Shown: positions 1-8,368 of the stretch, piece after piece
Layout of the letters: each line of letters opens with the position of its first letter
Numbering within the stretch: position 1 is the stretch's first letter
Assembly (NCBI RefSeq): GCF_008297955.1
Contig: NZ_VTPY01000003.1
Span: 62,001-126,000 of the forward strand
Source: Billgrantia pellis
GTDB taxonomy: Bacteria; Pseudomonadota; Gammaproteobacteria; Pseudomonadales; Halomonadaceae
DNA: 64,000 bases
Direction: 5' to 3'
Translations under genes and position numbers: made by a program
The notes under the pieces: model-generated
Database searches by the model: none
What the model was told of the DNA's origin: nothing
Seen by the model: only the letters and a program-made list of their open reading frames with translations

Positions 1-739
1 GGAACAGCGCCAGCTGCTTCTCGCGAAACTCGGGGCTCGACGGTGCTGCATAACCGCCGCTCTCGGAGCCGTCCTGGCTATCCTCGAAGTCGAGGAACAG
101 AAACTCGGCGCCCATGGACTCGATCTGCTCGGCGACTTCAGGGCGCACGTCGAAGGCGCGTACTACTGCACCGAGACTGGTCGCGGTACCGATGGCGGCA
201 AGCCCCGCCACGCCGGCCCCGATCACGAGCACCTTGGCCGGCGGCACCTTGCCGGCAGCGGTTACCTGGCCGGTAAAGAAGCGCCCGAAGTTGTTGCCCG
301 CCTCGATCACCGCCCGGTAGCCGGCAATGTTGGCCATCGAGGAGAGCGCATCCATCTTTTGCGCCCGGGAGATGCGCGGCACCATGTCCATGGCCACCAC
401 GGTGGCGCCCTTGGCCCGGCATTTCTCGAGCAGCGCCTCGTTCTGGGCCGGCCAGAAGAAACTGATCAGCGTATGGCCATCGCGCAGCCGAGCGGCTTCC
501 TCATCGCTAGGCTCGCGCACCTTGATCACGACCTCGGCCTCTTGCCAGAGCGCCTCGGCGCTCTCCACCACCGTGGCGCCGGCCGCGCGATAGGCGTCGT
601 CATCGAAGCCGGCAGCCGTGCCGGCGCCGGTCTCAACCAGGCATTCGTGTCCAAGCTTCTGGATGAACTGCGCACTGTCGGGGGTCAGCGCGACACGCGC
701 CTCTCCTTTGGCGAGCTCCTTGGGTGCACCAATCTTCAC
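1..739 (-). CDS. pntA: NAD(P) transhydrogenase subunit alpha (5' part, cut by window edge)
   Basis: The membrane transhydrogenase couples hydride transfer between NADH and NADP+ to proton movement; the alpha subunit carries the NAD(H)-binding domain. The visible 246 residues begin VKIGAPKELAKGEARVALTP and include the family signature MDALSSMANIAGYRAV, the FGRFFTGQVTAAGKVPPAKV stretch and the dinucleotide-binding glycine motif GAGVAGLAAIG, followed by AFDVRPEVAEQIESMGAEFL. The start is GTG at 739-737, preceded by GGGAG about 8 bases upstream; no in-frame ATG fits the family N-terminus. The gene runs off the left edge, so the C-terminal half and the expected pntB partners cannot be seen. Identification is secure from the motifs; only the length is unknown. 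Confidence 0.95.
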   Translation of the reverse strand, partial: MKIGAPKELAKGEARVALTPDSAQFIQKLGHECLVETGAGTAAGFDDDAYRAAGATVVESAEALWQEAEVVIKVREPSDEEAARLRDGHTLISFFWPAQNEALLEKCRAKGATVVAMDMVPRISRAQKMDALSSMANIAGYRAVIEAGNNFGRFFTGQVTAAGKVPPAKVLVIGAGVAGLAAIGTATSLGAVVRAFDVRPEVAEQIESMGAEFLFLDFEDSQDGSESGGYAAPSSPEFREKQLALF

Positions 740-887
740 GTTGGATCTCCCTTATGGTTATAGAAAGTCGAATCGGGCAAACAGTTATTCATACCTGAGC
801 ATGCCGCAATGCACAACCGCAGCGCGGCCTTTCGGCTACCCTTGAATGTAACACTATGCAGCTGAAATTTCGGAAAAAAACCAAAGG

Positions 888-901
888 TGACGTTAACGTC
901 A
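888..901. promoter_or_regulatory. Perfect 14-bp palindrome upstream of pntA (candidate operator)
   Basis: TGACGTTAACGTCA is a perfect inverted repeat about 150 bp upstream of the pntA start. On the minus strand it is part of TTGACGTTAACGTCA, so a -35-like TTGACG overlaps it. ACGT half-sites around a TTAA centre resemble operators I associate with MerR-family regulators of the LiuR type, but that is a resemblance only. No regulator gene is visible nearby. Confidence 0.45.
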
Positions 902-934
902 AAGGCAGAAAGAGGCGGCGCAAATGGACAAGAG

Positions 935-956
935 CAAGCCGCCCGTAGGCGGCTTG
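935..956. terminator. Hairpin between pntA and htpG
   Basis: CAAGCCGCC (935-943) and GGCGGCTTG (948-956) form a perfect 9-bp stem with a CGTA loop, about 65 bp beyond the htpG stop codon. Neither strand has a strong T-run after it, so it is probably the 3' end structure of the htpG transcript rather than a textbook terminator. Confidence 0.5.
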
Positions 957-1020
957 AGAACGCTGGCAAGCAACTTCCGCGAAGCATGAGCGTCGCTGCT
1001 GCGACGCCCGTCGCGAAGGT

Positions 1021-2925
1021 CTAGGTCGTCAGCAGGGCATTGAGGCGACGCACGTACGCCGCCGGATCATCGAGATGGCCGCCCTCGGCAATGATCGCCT
1101 GATCGAGCAGCACCTGGGCCAAATCGTCGAAGCGCTCGCCTTCGGCCCCTTCGAGCCGTGCCACCAGCGCATGCGCCGGGTTGAGCTCCAGGATCGGCTT
1201 GACCTCGGGCATCTTCTGGCCCGCGGCTTCCATGATACGGCGCATCTGGTAGCCCATCTCGTGCTCGGGCAGCACCACGCAGGCCGGCGAATCGGTCAGG
1301 CGATGGGTCACCTTGACCTCCTGCACCGCCTCGCCCAGTGCCTCCTTGACCCGCTTGACCAGGTCCTCCTTGGCCTTGGCGGTTTCCTCCTGGGCCTTCT
1401 TCTCTTCCTCGCCCTCGATCTCGCCGAGGTCGAGCTCACCCTTGGCCACGTCGACGAAGCGCTTGCCCTCGAATTCGCTGAGGTGGCTCATCAGCCACTC
1501 GTCGATCCGATCATGCAGCAGCAGCACCTCGATGCCCTTCTTGCGGAAGATCTCCAGGTGCGGGCTCGATTTCGCCGCGTTGAAGCCGTCGGCAACGATG
1601 TAGTAGATCTTCTCCTGACCCTCCTTCATGCGCGAGACGTAGTCGGCCAGCGACTGGTCCTGGGTGGCGCTGTCGGTGTGGGTGGAGGAGAAGCGCAGCA
1701 GACCGGCGATCTTCTCGCGATTGGCGAAGTCCTCGGCGGGACCTTCCTTGAGCACACTGCCGAAGGTGTTCCAGAAGGTCTGGTAGGCCTCCTTGTCCTT
1801 GGTCAGTTTCTTGAGCATGTCCAGCGCGCGCTTGGTCAGCGCGCCCTTGATCTTCTCGACCTTCGGGTCCTGCTGCAGCAGCTCGCGAGAGACGTTGAGC
1901 GACAACTCGCGGGTATCGAGCACGCCCTTGATGAAGCGCAGGTAGAGCGGCAGGAACTGCTCGGCGTCGTCCATGATGAAGACGCGCTGAACGTAGAGCT
2001 TGACGCCCCGCGATCCGTCACGCTCATAGAGGTCGAACGGTGCGCGTCCCGGCACGTAGAGCAGACTGGTGTACTCGAGCTTGCCCTCGACCTTGTTGTG
2101 GCTCCAGGTCAGGGGATCGCTGAAGTCGTGGGCCACGTGCTTGTAGAAGGCCTTGTACTCGTCATCGGAAATCTCGCTCTTGGGCCGCACCCACAGCGCC
2201 GTGGCCTCGTTGACGGTCTCCCAGGTTGTGACCTCGCTACCCTCGATCTCGTTGCCCTCGTCGTCCTTGGCCGTCTCGACCTTGGGCATGCGCACCGGCA
2301 CCTCGATATGGTCGGAGTACTTGCGCACCAGGCTCCTCAGGCGGAAGTCGTCGGCGAACTCCTTGGCGTCTTTCTTGAGGTGCAGGACGATCTCGGTACC
2401 GTGCAGGTCACGCTCCAGGTCGGCGACGGTGAACTCGCCCTCGCCCTTCGAACGCCATTCGACGCCTTCGGCCTTGTCCGTGCCCGCCTTGCGCGTGCGC
2501 ACCGTGACCTCGTCGGCGACGATGAAGCTGGAGTAGAAGCCCACCCCGAATTGGCCGATCAGGCGCGCGTCCTTCTGCTGCTCGCCGGAGAGCTGCTTGA
2601 GGAACTCCGCGGTACCGCTGCGCGCGATGGTGCCGAGGTTCTGGATCACCTCGTCGCGGTCCATGCCAATGCCATTGTCGCGCACGGTGACGGTGCCGGC
2701 CTTCTCGTCGTGCTCGATCTCGATGCGCAGTTCGCTGTCGCCTTCGTACAACGCATCGTTGTCGAGTGCCGCATAGCGCAGCTTGTCGCAGGCGTCGGCG
2801 GCATTGGAAATCAGCTCGCGCAGGAAGATCTCCCGGTTGGAGTACAGGGAGTGAATCATCAAGTGCAGCAGTTGCTTCACCTCGGTCTGAAAGCCGAGGG
2901 TTTCCTCGTGAGCGGTCGTGGACAT
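1021..2925 (-). CDS. htpG: Molecular chaperone HtpG (Hsp90)
   Basis: HtpG is the cytosolic ATP-dependent Hsp90 dimer. The 634-residue length is normal for the family. The N-terminal GHKL ATPase is complete: [18 protein letters not shown] (about 35-52) holds the ATP/Mg-binding Glu and Asn, then [12 protein letters not shown] and [19 protein letters not shown]. The middle domain has [17 protein letters not shown], and the C-terminal dimerisation domain ends in [17 protein letters not shown]. The start ATG at 2925 follows ATGAGGTAATCG. A near-perfect heat-shock promoter lies about 70 bp upstream and a stable hairpin sits in the 5' untranslated region, so heat induction by RpoH is likely. The gene is monocistronic, with a hairpin after its stop. 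Confidence 0.98.
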   Translation of the reverse strand: MSTTAHEETLGFQTEVKQLLHLMIHSLYSNREIFLRELISNAADACDKLRYAALDNDALYEGDSELRIEIEHDEKAGTVTVRDNGIGMDRDEVIQNLGTIARSGTAEFLKQLSGEQQKDARLIGQFGVGFYSSFIVADEVTVRTRKAGTDKAEGVEWRSKGEGEFTVADLERDLHGTEIVLHLKKDAKEFADDFRLRSLVRKYSDHIEVPVRMPKVETAKDDEGNEIEGSEVTTWETVNEATALWVRPKSEISDDEYKAFYKHVAHDFSDPLTWSHNKVEGKLEYTSLLYVPGRAPFDLYERDGSRGVKLYVQRVFIMDDAEQFLPLYLRFIKGVLDTRELSLNVSRELLQQDPKVEKIKGALTKRALDMLKKLTKDKEAYQTFWNTFGSVLKEGPAEDFANREKIAGLLRFSSTHTDSATQDQSLADYVSRMKEGQEKIYYIVADGFNAAKSSPHLEIFRKKGIEVLLLHDRIDEWLMSHLSEFEGKRFVDVAKGELDLGEIEGEEEKKAQEETAKAKEDLVKRVKEALGEAVQEVKVTHRLTDSPACVVLPEHEMGYQMRRIMEAAGQKMPEVKPILELNPAHALVARLEGAEGERFDDLAQVLLDQAIIAEGGHLDDPAAYVRRLNALLTT

Positions 2926-2953
2926 GGATCGATTACCTCATGGCTTGAACCCG

Positions 2954-2976
2954 CGGCGGCGCGTGATGCGCCGCCG
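2954..2976 (-). promoter_or_regulatory. GC-rich hairpin in the htpG 5' untranslated region
   Basis: CGGCGGCGC (2954-2962) and GCGCCGCCG (2968-2976) form a perfect 9-bp stem with a 5-base loop. It lies between the predicted heat-shock transcription start and the htpG start codon, some 30 bases before the ATG. It could stabilise the message, or end transcription coming from the thioesterase genes so that only the heat-shock promoter drives htpG. Confidence 0.5.
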
Positions 2977-2994
2977 TTTCAGAACTGTTCAGCG

Positions 2995-3022
2995 ATATGG
3001 GGACCGACTTTGGATTTTCAAG
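2995..3022 (-). promoter_or_regulatory. Sigma-32 (RpoH) heat-shock promoter of htpG
   Basis: On the minus strand the -35 box reads CTTGAA (3022-3017) and the -10 box reads CCCCATAT (3002-2995), separated by 14 bases. This matches the classical E. coli RpoH consensus CTTGAA-N13/15-CCCCATNT exactly. The -35 box overlaps the stop codon of the upstream thioesterase gene. Confidence 0.88.
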
Positions 3023-3488
3023 CGTCGTTCGGCTCCAGCGCCCCCAGCACCAGATGCAGACGGGCCGTGGCCACCGGTTGATCCTCCGACTCCTGCCAGG
3101 CGGTGACCTGGACGTTGGCCAGGCGCCGCCCCTCGCGCAGCAGTCGGCAGCGGGCATGGGTGGGCACCACGCGAGCCGTGCGCAGGTAGTCGATGGAGAA
3201 GTCGACGATACGCGGCAGCCGCGGCTCGCGCGCCGACAGCATCAGGTCGAGAGTGCCGGCGGTTTCCATGAAGGCCGCCACCACGCCGCCATGCAGCGCC
3301 GGCAGCAGGATGTTGCCGACGTTGAACTCACGCGGCTCGAGCTGATAGATCAGCCCCTCGCCTTCTTCGTCGGGGGTGGCGCTGACGCCGATAAGGCGAG
3401 CATAGGGAAGCCGCTCGAGCCAGGCGGCGACATTTCCCTCGGCATGGGTCCGGGCCAGCCAGGCCACGTCGCGGAACCCCTCATGCAT
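3018..3488 (-). CDS. PaaI-type hotdog-fold thioesterase, second of a tandem pair
   Basis: Predicted acyl-CoA thioesterase of 156 residues. The motif LHGGVVAAFMETAGTLDLM (about residues 64-82) is the hotdog signature HGGxxxxxxExA, in which the acidic residue is the usual catalytic candidate. DFSIDYLRTARVVPTHARC then forms the central strands of the fold. The start is taken at the ATG 3488-3486 because it overlaps the upstream stop in ATGCATGA, which indicates translational coupling; a longer frame exists but adds sequence unlike the family. Together with the preceding gene this probably makes a heteromeric or duplicated thioesterase. The substrate is unknown. Confidence 0.82.
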   Translation of the reverse strand: MHEGFRDVAWLARTHAEGNVAAWLERLPYARLIGVSATPDEEGEGLIYQLEPREFNVGNILLPALHGGVVAAFMETAGTLDLMLSAREPRLPRIVDFSIDYLRTARVVPTHARCRLLREGRRLANVQVTAWQESEDQPVATARLHLVLGALEPNDA

Positions 3489-4017
3489 GGTCCGCTTCTC
3501 CGAACAGCGCCTCACCAAAGCCTGGCGGAGTGTTGCGTGCGCCAAGGCGGACGAAGTTGCCGACTCCCCGGGCGATCGCCCGCCCGGGCTCCTGCCACAG
3601 CGTGCCCTCGGTGAAGACCATCGAGGCGGTCACCCGAACGACGCGCGCCTCGGCCCGGATCGCCAGGCCGGCAACGGCCGGCCGATAATGATCGACACGC
3701 AGATCCAGCGTCGGGCACACCTCGGGGGCGGGCAAGCCGCAGAGCACGGCGGAACCGCAGGCGGTATCGAGCAACATTGTCAATACGCCGCCATGAACGA
3801 GCCCGCGGTCGATATCGCCCAGCAGCTCGTCTCGCCACGGCAGACACATGCGCACCCAAGGCGGGCTGACCTCCTCGACCTCGAGCCCGAGATCGCGAGT
3901 GTGCGGGATGACGCTGACGAAACGGCTCAGGCCGACTCGCCAGCTGTCGGGATTTCGACCTGCCACGGCAGACCCGCTCTGCGGCTCCTCACGTTCTCTC
4001 ACCCCACCCTCCAACAA
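3481..4017 (-). CDS. PaaI-type hotdog-fold thioesterase, first of a tandem pair
   Basis: Predicted hotdog-fold thioesterase of 178 residues. The signature VHGGVLTMLLDTACGSAV has Asp in the catalytic acid position, where the neighbouring gene has Glu. LDLRVDHYRPAVAGLAIRAE and the C-terminal strand pattern fit the YdiI/PaaI group. The first 25 or so residues are charged and not conserved-looking, so a start further in is possible. Its stop overlaps the start of the second thioesterase by 8 bases, so the two are co-translated. The shared fold and the low direct similarity suggest an old duplication. Confidence 0.8.
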   Translation of the reverse strand: MLEGGVREREEPQSGSAVAGRNPDSWRVGLSRFVSVIPHTRDLGLEVEEVSPPWVRMCLPWRDELLGDIDRGLVHGGVLTMLLDTACGSAVLCGLPAPEVCPTLDLRVDHYRPAVAGLAIRAEARVVRVTASMVFTEGTLWQEPGRAIARGVGNFVRLGARNTPPGFGEALFGEADHA

Positions 4018-4198
4018 GCGTTTGATCAGCTCTCTAGACTAGTCCGAGCCCAACGGGGAAACAAGCGCCGTCGCGGCTACCGGCCCATGAGAAAAAGGCC
4101 GTTGACATAGCGAGAAAACGCCGCGACGGTCTACTCAAGACGACGCCAATCAGCGAGGATACGGGTGATTCGTCACCGCCTTCCGGAGGCCGTTCAAC

Positions 4199-6151
4199 AT
4201 GCGCCATTTCTTATCTTTTCGCCGCGCGACGAGTTGGCTCGCCGCAGCCGCTCTGAGCGTTTCCGTTACCGCGCATGCCCAGCCCAGCGACAGCGTCATG
4301 CGTACGGCACTCGAAGCCGCGCGCAATCAGCAGTGGCATCGTATCGACGAGGCCGCCATCGGCGGTCACGTACTGGAGGGTTACGTCGAATACCACCGCC
4401 TGCGTAGCCGCCTGCCGCAGGCTGAACCCGGCGAAGTTCTCGACTTCATCGAGCGACACCGGGATTCACCACTGGCGGAATGGATGCGCGGCCAGGCCAT
4501 CGGCCGCTATGGCGAGGCCGGCCGATACGGCAGCCTGATCGAGGTGGCCGACGGCGAACCCAGCGGCACCGAACGCCAATGCCACTATTATACGGCACTG
4601 CTTGTCAGCGATCCGCAAGCGGCGGCAGAGGGCGGTCGTTCGCTATGGAACGTGGGGCGTTCCCAGCCCTCGGCCTGCGATACCCTGTTCGATCGATTGC
4701 GCGAGAATGGCGAGATCGACGAATTCGCCATCTGGCAGCGCAAGATGCTCGCCTGGCAGCGGGGGGAGAACGGCCTCGCCAGCTATCTGGGTCGCTTGCT
4801 CGACAACCGCTGGCAGGAGGGCCGCGAAGCCGTGGATCGGCTGCAGCGCGACTACGCCGCCATCACCCAGGTGCCGACCTGCATCGGCCCCGAGTGCCTC
4901 GGCAGCGGCCCGCTGTTCGCCGCCGCCATGCATGGATTTACCCGCGCCGACACCGAGGCGGCGCTCGAGGCATGGCGCAAGATCGCCCCGCACCTGCCGA
5001 TCGAAGAAGAGCACCGGCACGCCATCGAGGAGGATCTGGCTTTCTACTCGCTGGTGCGCGATATCGGCAACAATCGAGGCTGGGTCGACGAAGCGCTGCC
5101 CCGGATCGCCACACCGCGCGTGCTGGAGTTACGCATTCGTCAGGCACTTGCCAGCCGCGACTGGGCCGACGTGCTGCAGTGGCTCGAACATATGCCCGAG
5201 GAGATACGCAACGAGAGCCGTTGGCAATACTGGGAAGCACGCGCGCACGAGCAACTGGGTCATCAGGAGCAGGCCGAGGTGGCCTATGCCCAGGCGGCAC
5301 AGGAGCGCAACTTCTTCGGCTTCGCCGCCGCCGACCGCATCGATCGCCCCTACTCGCTGAACCTGGAGCGCAACCGGTTCGATGAGGACCTCCGGCGCCA
5401 AGTGGAGACATGGCCAGCCGTGCAGCGCACTGAGGCACTACAGCGCATTGGCGAGGAGGGCCTGGCCAACAGCGAATGGCTGCATGCGGTGGCCAACGGC
5501 TCACCGCGCGAGGTGCGTGCGTTGGCCGACTACGCCGCCCGCCGCGGCTGGCACGCGCGGCTGGTACAGACCACCATTACCGCCCAGCTCTGGGACGCAC
5601 TTGACTGGCGATTCCCCGAGGCCTACCGAGAGCACTTCTTGCACTGGGGGCAGCGCAACGGTGTCGACCCCTTCCTGCTGATGGGCATTGCCCGCCGCGA
5701 GAGTGCCTATAACCCCGAGGCACTGTCACCGGCCGGTGCGCGCGGCCTGATGCAGCTGATGCCGGGTACCGCGACCCTGCTGAGCCGACAGCTCGGCATC
5801 AGCGACCCCGGCCCCTACGGTGTCCTCGATCCCGAGCTCAACATTCGTCTGGGGAGCACCTATATACGCGACATGGTCGACCGCTACCGCGGCAACCGCC
5901 TGGCCGCCGCCGCCGCCTATAACGCCGGCCCCGGACGGGTGGACCGCTGGCTGCGCGACGCACCGGAGGAGTTCGACCTGTTCGTCGAGACCATTCCCTT
6001 CCGCGAGACGCGCGACTACGTGCAGGCGGTGCTCTCCTATCGGGTGATCTTCGAGAGCCTGGCCAACGGCGGCAGTACCGAAGGGGTTGTCATGCTCAGC
6101 GAGGCGGAGACCACCATGCGCTATGACGCTTCGCTACTGGCCCGAAACTGA
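4199..6151 (+). CDS. slt: Soluble lytic murein transglycosylase
   Basis: Periplasmic enzyme that cleaves the MurNAc-GlcNAc bond of peptidoglycan and leaves 1,6-anhydro-muropeptides. A signal peptide of about 27 residues ends at TAHAQ. Residues 30-450 are the alpha-helical superhelix (U and L domains) typical of Slt70. The C-terminal lysozyme-like domain carries MGIARRESAYNPEALSPAGA with the catalytic Glu at 501, then RGLMQLMPGTA and AAAAYNAGPGRVDRWL. The total of 650 residues matches Slt70. It is transcribed alone and converges on the exporter gene, with a strong hairpin between them. Confidence 0.95.
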   Translation: MRHFLSFRRATSWLAAAALSVSVTAHAQPSDSVMRTALEAARNQQWHRIDEAAIGGHVLEGYVEYHRLRSRLPQAEPGEVLDFIERHRDSPLAEWMRGQAIGRYGEAGRYGSLIEVADGEPSGTERQCHYYTALLVSDPQAAAEGGRSLWNVGRSQPSACDTLFDRLRENGEIDEFAIWQRKMLAWQRGENGLASYLGRLLDNRWQEGREAVDRLQRDYAAITQVPTCIGPECLGSGPLFAAAMHGFTRADTEAALEAWRKIAPHLPIEEEHRHAIEEDLAFYSLVRDIGNNRGWVDEALPRIATPRVLELRIRQALASRDWADVLQWLEHMPEEIRNESRWQYWEARAHEQLGHQEQAEVAYAQAAQERNFFGFAAADRIDRPYSLNLERNRFDEDLRRQVETWPAVQRTEALQRIGEEGLANSEWLHAVANGSPREVRALADYAARRGWHARLVQTTITAQLWDALDWRFPEAYREHFLHWGQRNGVDPFLLMGIARRESAYNPEALSPAGARGLMQLMPGTATLLSRQLGISDPGPYGVLDPELNIRLGSTYIRDMVDRYRGNRLAAAAAYNAGPGRVDRWLRDAPEEFDLFVETIPFRETRDYVQAVLSYRVIFESLANGGSTEGVVMLSEAETTMRYDASLLARN

Positions 6152-6176
6152 ATCGGGAAAAACGCGGCTTGCTCCG

Positions 6177-6204
6177 CAGCGGGCCCGATTCGTCGGGCCC
6201 GCTG
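6177..6204. terminator. Bidirectional hairpin between slt and lysE-family gene
   Basis: CAGCGGGCCCGA (6177-6188) pairs perfectly with TCGGGCCCGCTG (6193-6204) around a TTCG tetraloop, giving a 12-bp stem between two convergent genes. No long T-run follows on either side, but stem strength and position support a shared terminator. Confidence 0.75.
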
Positions 6205-6216
6205 CCATCGTGGCGC

Positions 6217-6858
6217 CTAGCTCGGTTGTCGCTCGAGTGCCAGTCTGACACCAAGCGCGATCAGCACCGCTCCGGTTGCGCCATTCAAGGCCCTGGCGAA
6301 CAGCCGGCTGCCGAGCCAACGGCCCGCGCTGCCTACCGTCACGGCAACGGCGACCTGCCACAGATTGGCGATCACGAAGTGCACGCCGGCCAGGAACAGC
6401 GACTTGATCAGTGCCGGATCCCCCGGGGCGATGAATTGGGGCAGGAAAGCCATGTAGAAGATCACGGTCTTCGGGTTGAGGACATTGGACAGCAGCCCTT
6501 CGCGCAGCGGGCGCCATATCGGCATGGGCTGGCGCTCGCCTCCCATGGCGGCCATGAGCCGTCCGGTGCCGCGCCAGGCCGCCGTCAACCCTGACATGCC
6601 GAGCCAGATCAAATAGCCCGCCCCGACCAGCTTGAGGACGCTGAAGGCCCACGCCGACTGCAACAGGATCAGCGAGATTCCCAATGCCGAAACGGTGGCG
6701 TGGACGAACAGGCCACAGCAGATCGCCACGCTGGTGAGCACGCCATCGCGCACGCCGCCACGCGCGGTGTTGCGTATCACCAGCAGGGTATCGACGCCCG
6801 GCGTCATCGACAGTAGCGTGATGGCGATGACAAACGGCCAAAAATGAACGTCCAGCAT
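6217..6858 (-). CDS. LysE/RhtB-family amino-acid exporter
   Basis: Inner-membrane exporter of the LysE/RhtB (ArgO, RhtB, YggA) superfamily with about six membrane segments over 213 residues. The N-terminus has the family motif SMTPGVDTLLVIRNTARGG (about residues 17-35), and AWFSVLK-like and FLPQFIAPGDPALIKSLFLA stretches follow, the latter being the conserved FLPQF region. The start at 6858 is chosen because GGAGGTAAC sits 4 bases upstream. The cargo cannot be predicted; homologues export homoserine, threonine, lysine, arginine or other metabolites. Confidence 0.88.
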   Translation of the reverse strand: MLDVHFWPFVIAITLLSMTPGVDTLLVIRNTARGGVRDGVLTSVAICCGLFVHATVSALGISLILLQSAWAFSVLKLVGAGYLIWLGMSGLTAAWRGTGRLMAAMGGERQPMPIWRPLREGLLSNVLNPKTVIFYMAFLPQFIAPGDPALIKSLFLAGVHFVIANLWQVAVAVTVGSAGRWLGSRLFARALNGATGAVLIALGVRLALERQPS

Positions 6859-7217
6859 GGGGTTACCTCCGCTAGGGGGTCGGTGCGGCGGGCTCGCATG
6901 CTCCGCATACCGCGACAACCCGACCGCTGTCGTGCCGAGATCGGCATGGCACAATCAGAGCAACGGGATTCTCTGGACGCTCCGATATTTTCTATCTACA
7001 GTGGATTGAGCGGACCGCATTGGCTGGAGCAGGTAGCATACAATGCCCCTTCGGCCATCGCGCAAACCGCTGCGTTGGCCTGCAAGTGGAAAGTCGTCCG
7101 TTGTATTTCGCTTTGTCGATACACCCGAAGCGCACTTTTCTTCTCTTGCCCACGCACTTCGGGCCCGGCAATGCCGTGTGCCCAGCACGATCAATCTGTA
7201 AGTAAGGAAAATCGACA
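6859..7217. other. Intergenic region between lysE-family gene and csp (promoters, csp 5' leader)
   Basis: This 359-bp gap separates two divergent genes. It must hold the promoters of both. TACAAT at 7039-7044 is a good -10 match without a clear -35, and would give a csp leader of about 165 bases, the length usual for cold-shock mRNA leaders. I see no coding potential here. Confidence 0.4.
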
Positions 7218-7424
7218 ATGGCAACTGGCACTGTCAAGTGGTTCAACGATACCAAGGGCTACGGCTTCATCTCTCCGGACGACGGCGGTGACGACCTGTT
7301 CGCCCACTTCTCCGAGATTCAGGCTGAAGGCTTCAAGACCCTGCAGGACGGTCAGAAGGTCACCTTCGACGTCACCCAGGGCAAGAAAGGCCTTCAGGCC
7401 TCCAACATCCGGATCGCCAACTGA
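7218..7424 (+). CDS. Cold-shock protein of the CspA family
   Basis: Single OB-fold nucleic-acid-binding protein of 68 residues. The RNP1 motif is [10 protein letters not shown] (13-22) and RNP2 is LFAHFSEI (27-34), with the conserved aromatic residues present. Such proteins melt RNA secondary structure and act as RNA chaperones or antiterminators. AAGGAA lies 9 bases upstream of the ATG. A long untranslated leader and a strong terminator downstream make this a monocistronic transcript. Several csp paralogues are usual per genome, so a precise symbol (cspA, cspD and so on) cannot be given. Confidence 0.97.
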   Translation: MATGTVKWFNDTKGYGFISPDDGGDDLFAHFSEIQAEGFKTLQDGQKVTFDVTQGKKGLQASNIRIAN

Positions 7425-7480
7425 GGCATCGCCTCGTTCGATCCGGCCCGGCTTTCTGATCTCCGCCGGGTAGCCAGACG

Positions 7481-7506
7481 AAAGGCCCACCAAGGTGGGC
7501 CTTTTT
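7481..7506 (+). terminator. Rho-independent terminator of the cold-shock gene
   Basis: AAGGCCCACC and GGTGGGCCTT form a strong stem, followed by a run of five T (7502-7506). It also reads as a hairpin on the other strand, with AAA in the matching position, and could serve the convergent lipoprotein gene. Confidence 0.9.
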
Positions 7507-7546
7507 CGTGCCCCGCTCCACTACCAGACCACGACGTCTAACTCCC

Positions 7547-8368
7547 CTAAGACTCGGGATCGGATTCGGCCCGATTTCCGGTTCGGGACTCGCCTTCCGG
7601 CTCAGTGGCGGATTCGGCTTGCGGTTCGGGCTCGATCCTCGGTAGGTCGCCTCCCGGCTCGCTCCGCTCCGCCTCCTCGAACTGCTCGTCGAGCTGACGC
7701 TGCGCCTCCTCGAAGCGACGCTCGGTCTCTTCCAACAGCGCATCGATGTCCGACTGGGTGGTCTCGCCACGACGCTGCGCTTCTTCGTCGATGGCCGAAG
7801 TGCCACGCTCGTCGTCCCCCATGGGCTCGAGGCTTGGCTCGAAATCCGTCGATCCGTCCATCGGCTCCAGCGGTGGGACATCGCGCTCCACCTCCTCGAA
7901 CTGTTCGTCGATGCGTCGTTGAGCCTCTTCGAAGCGTCGCTCGGTCTCTTCGATAATGGCCTCGACGTCGGAGCGAGTCGGTTCGCCGGGCAGCGCGCCA
8001 CCCTCTTCCAATGTCTCGTCGGGTGACTCTCCCAGGGCCTCGGGTTCGATCGCCTCCTCTTCGTTCGACTCCGGTGCCGGGGGAGTTCCTTCCGTTCCCG
8101 CCCCCTCTTCCAGCGCCCGGTCATCATTCTGTGCAGGCGGCGAAGACGAGCCAGCCTCAGCTCCGTTTTCCCGCTCCGCACCCTGTGCAGCCTCCTCGGC
8201 ATCCTCCGCAGGCGGCGGTGTCGAGGGCTCTTCTCCCATCGCGTCGGCCTCGGCAGCGGATTCGGTATCCTCAACCTGGGACGTGGCCTCCTCGTCGCCA
8301 TCTCCGCAACCGGCCAGACCCAGTGCGAGGGCCAGCAGCGCAGCCGTTATATAGGGTGTCTTCGCCAT
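7547..8368 (-). CDS. Acidic, low-complexity lipoprotein with a duplicated helical repeat
   Basis: I do not recognise a family. The 273-residue product has a lipoprotein signal (LALGLAGC, Cys21), after which Asp is at +4 rather than +2, so outer-membrane sorting is plausible. Residues 25-130 are disordered and rich in Glu, Asp, Ala, Pro and Ser. Two near-identical segments follow, beginning SDVEAIIEETERRFEEAQRR and SDIDALLEETERRFEEAQRQ, each about 30 residues and strongly amphipathic helical. They are separated by a proline- and acid-rich linker of about 45 residues. The very low isoelectric point is typical of exported proteins in halophiles. The gene shares the terminator of csp and faces it. 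Confidence 0.75.
   Translation of the reverse strand: MAKTPYITAALLALALGLAGCGDGDEEATSQVEDTESAAEADAMGEEPSTPPPAEDAEEAAQGAERENGAEAGSSSPPAQNDDRALEEGAGTEGTPPAPESNEEEAIEPEALGESPDETLEEGGALPGEPTRSDVEAIIEETERRFEEAQRRIDEQFEEVERDVPPLEPMDGSTDFEPSLEPMGDDERGTSAIDEEAQRRGETTQSDIDALLEETERRFEEAQRQLDEQFEEAERSEPGGDLPRIEPEPQAESATEPEGESRTGNRAESDPES

Noticed and set aside
1075-3081. 668-codon open frame on the plus strand opposite htpG
   Set aside because: Its product is the low-complexity mirror of the htpG coding frame (runs of Leu, Val, Gly); htpG is certain by motifs.
4102-4135. TTGACA with TCTACT upstream of slt as a promoter
   Set aside because: The spacing of 22 bases is too long for a standard promoter.
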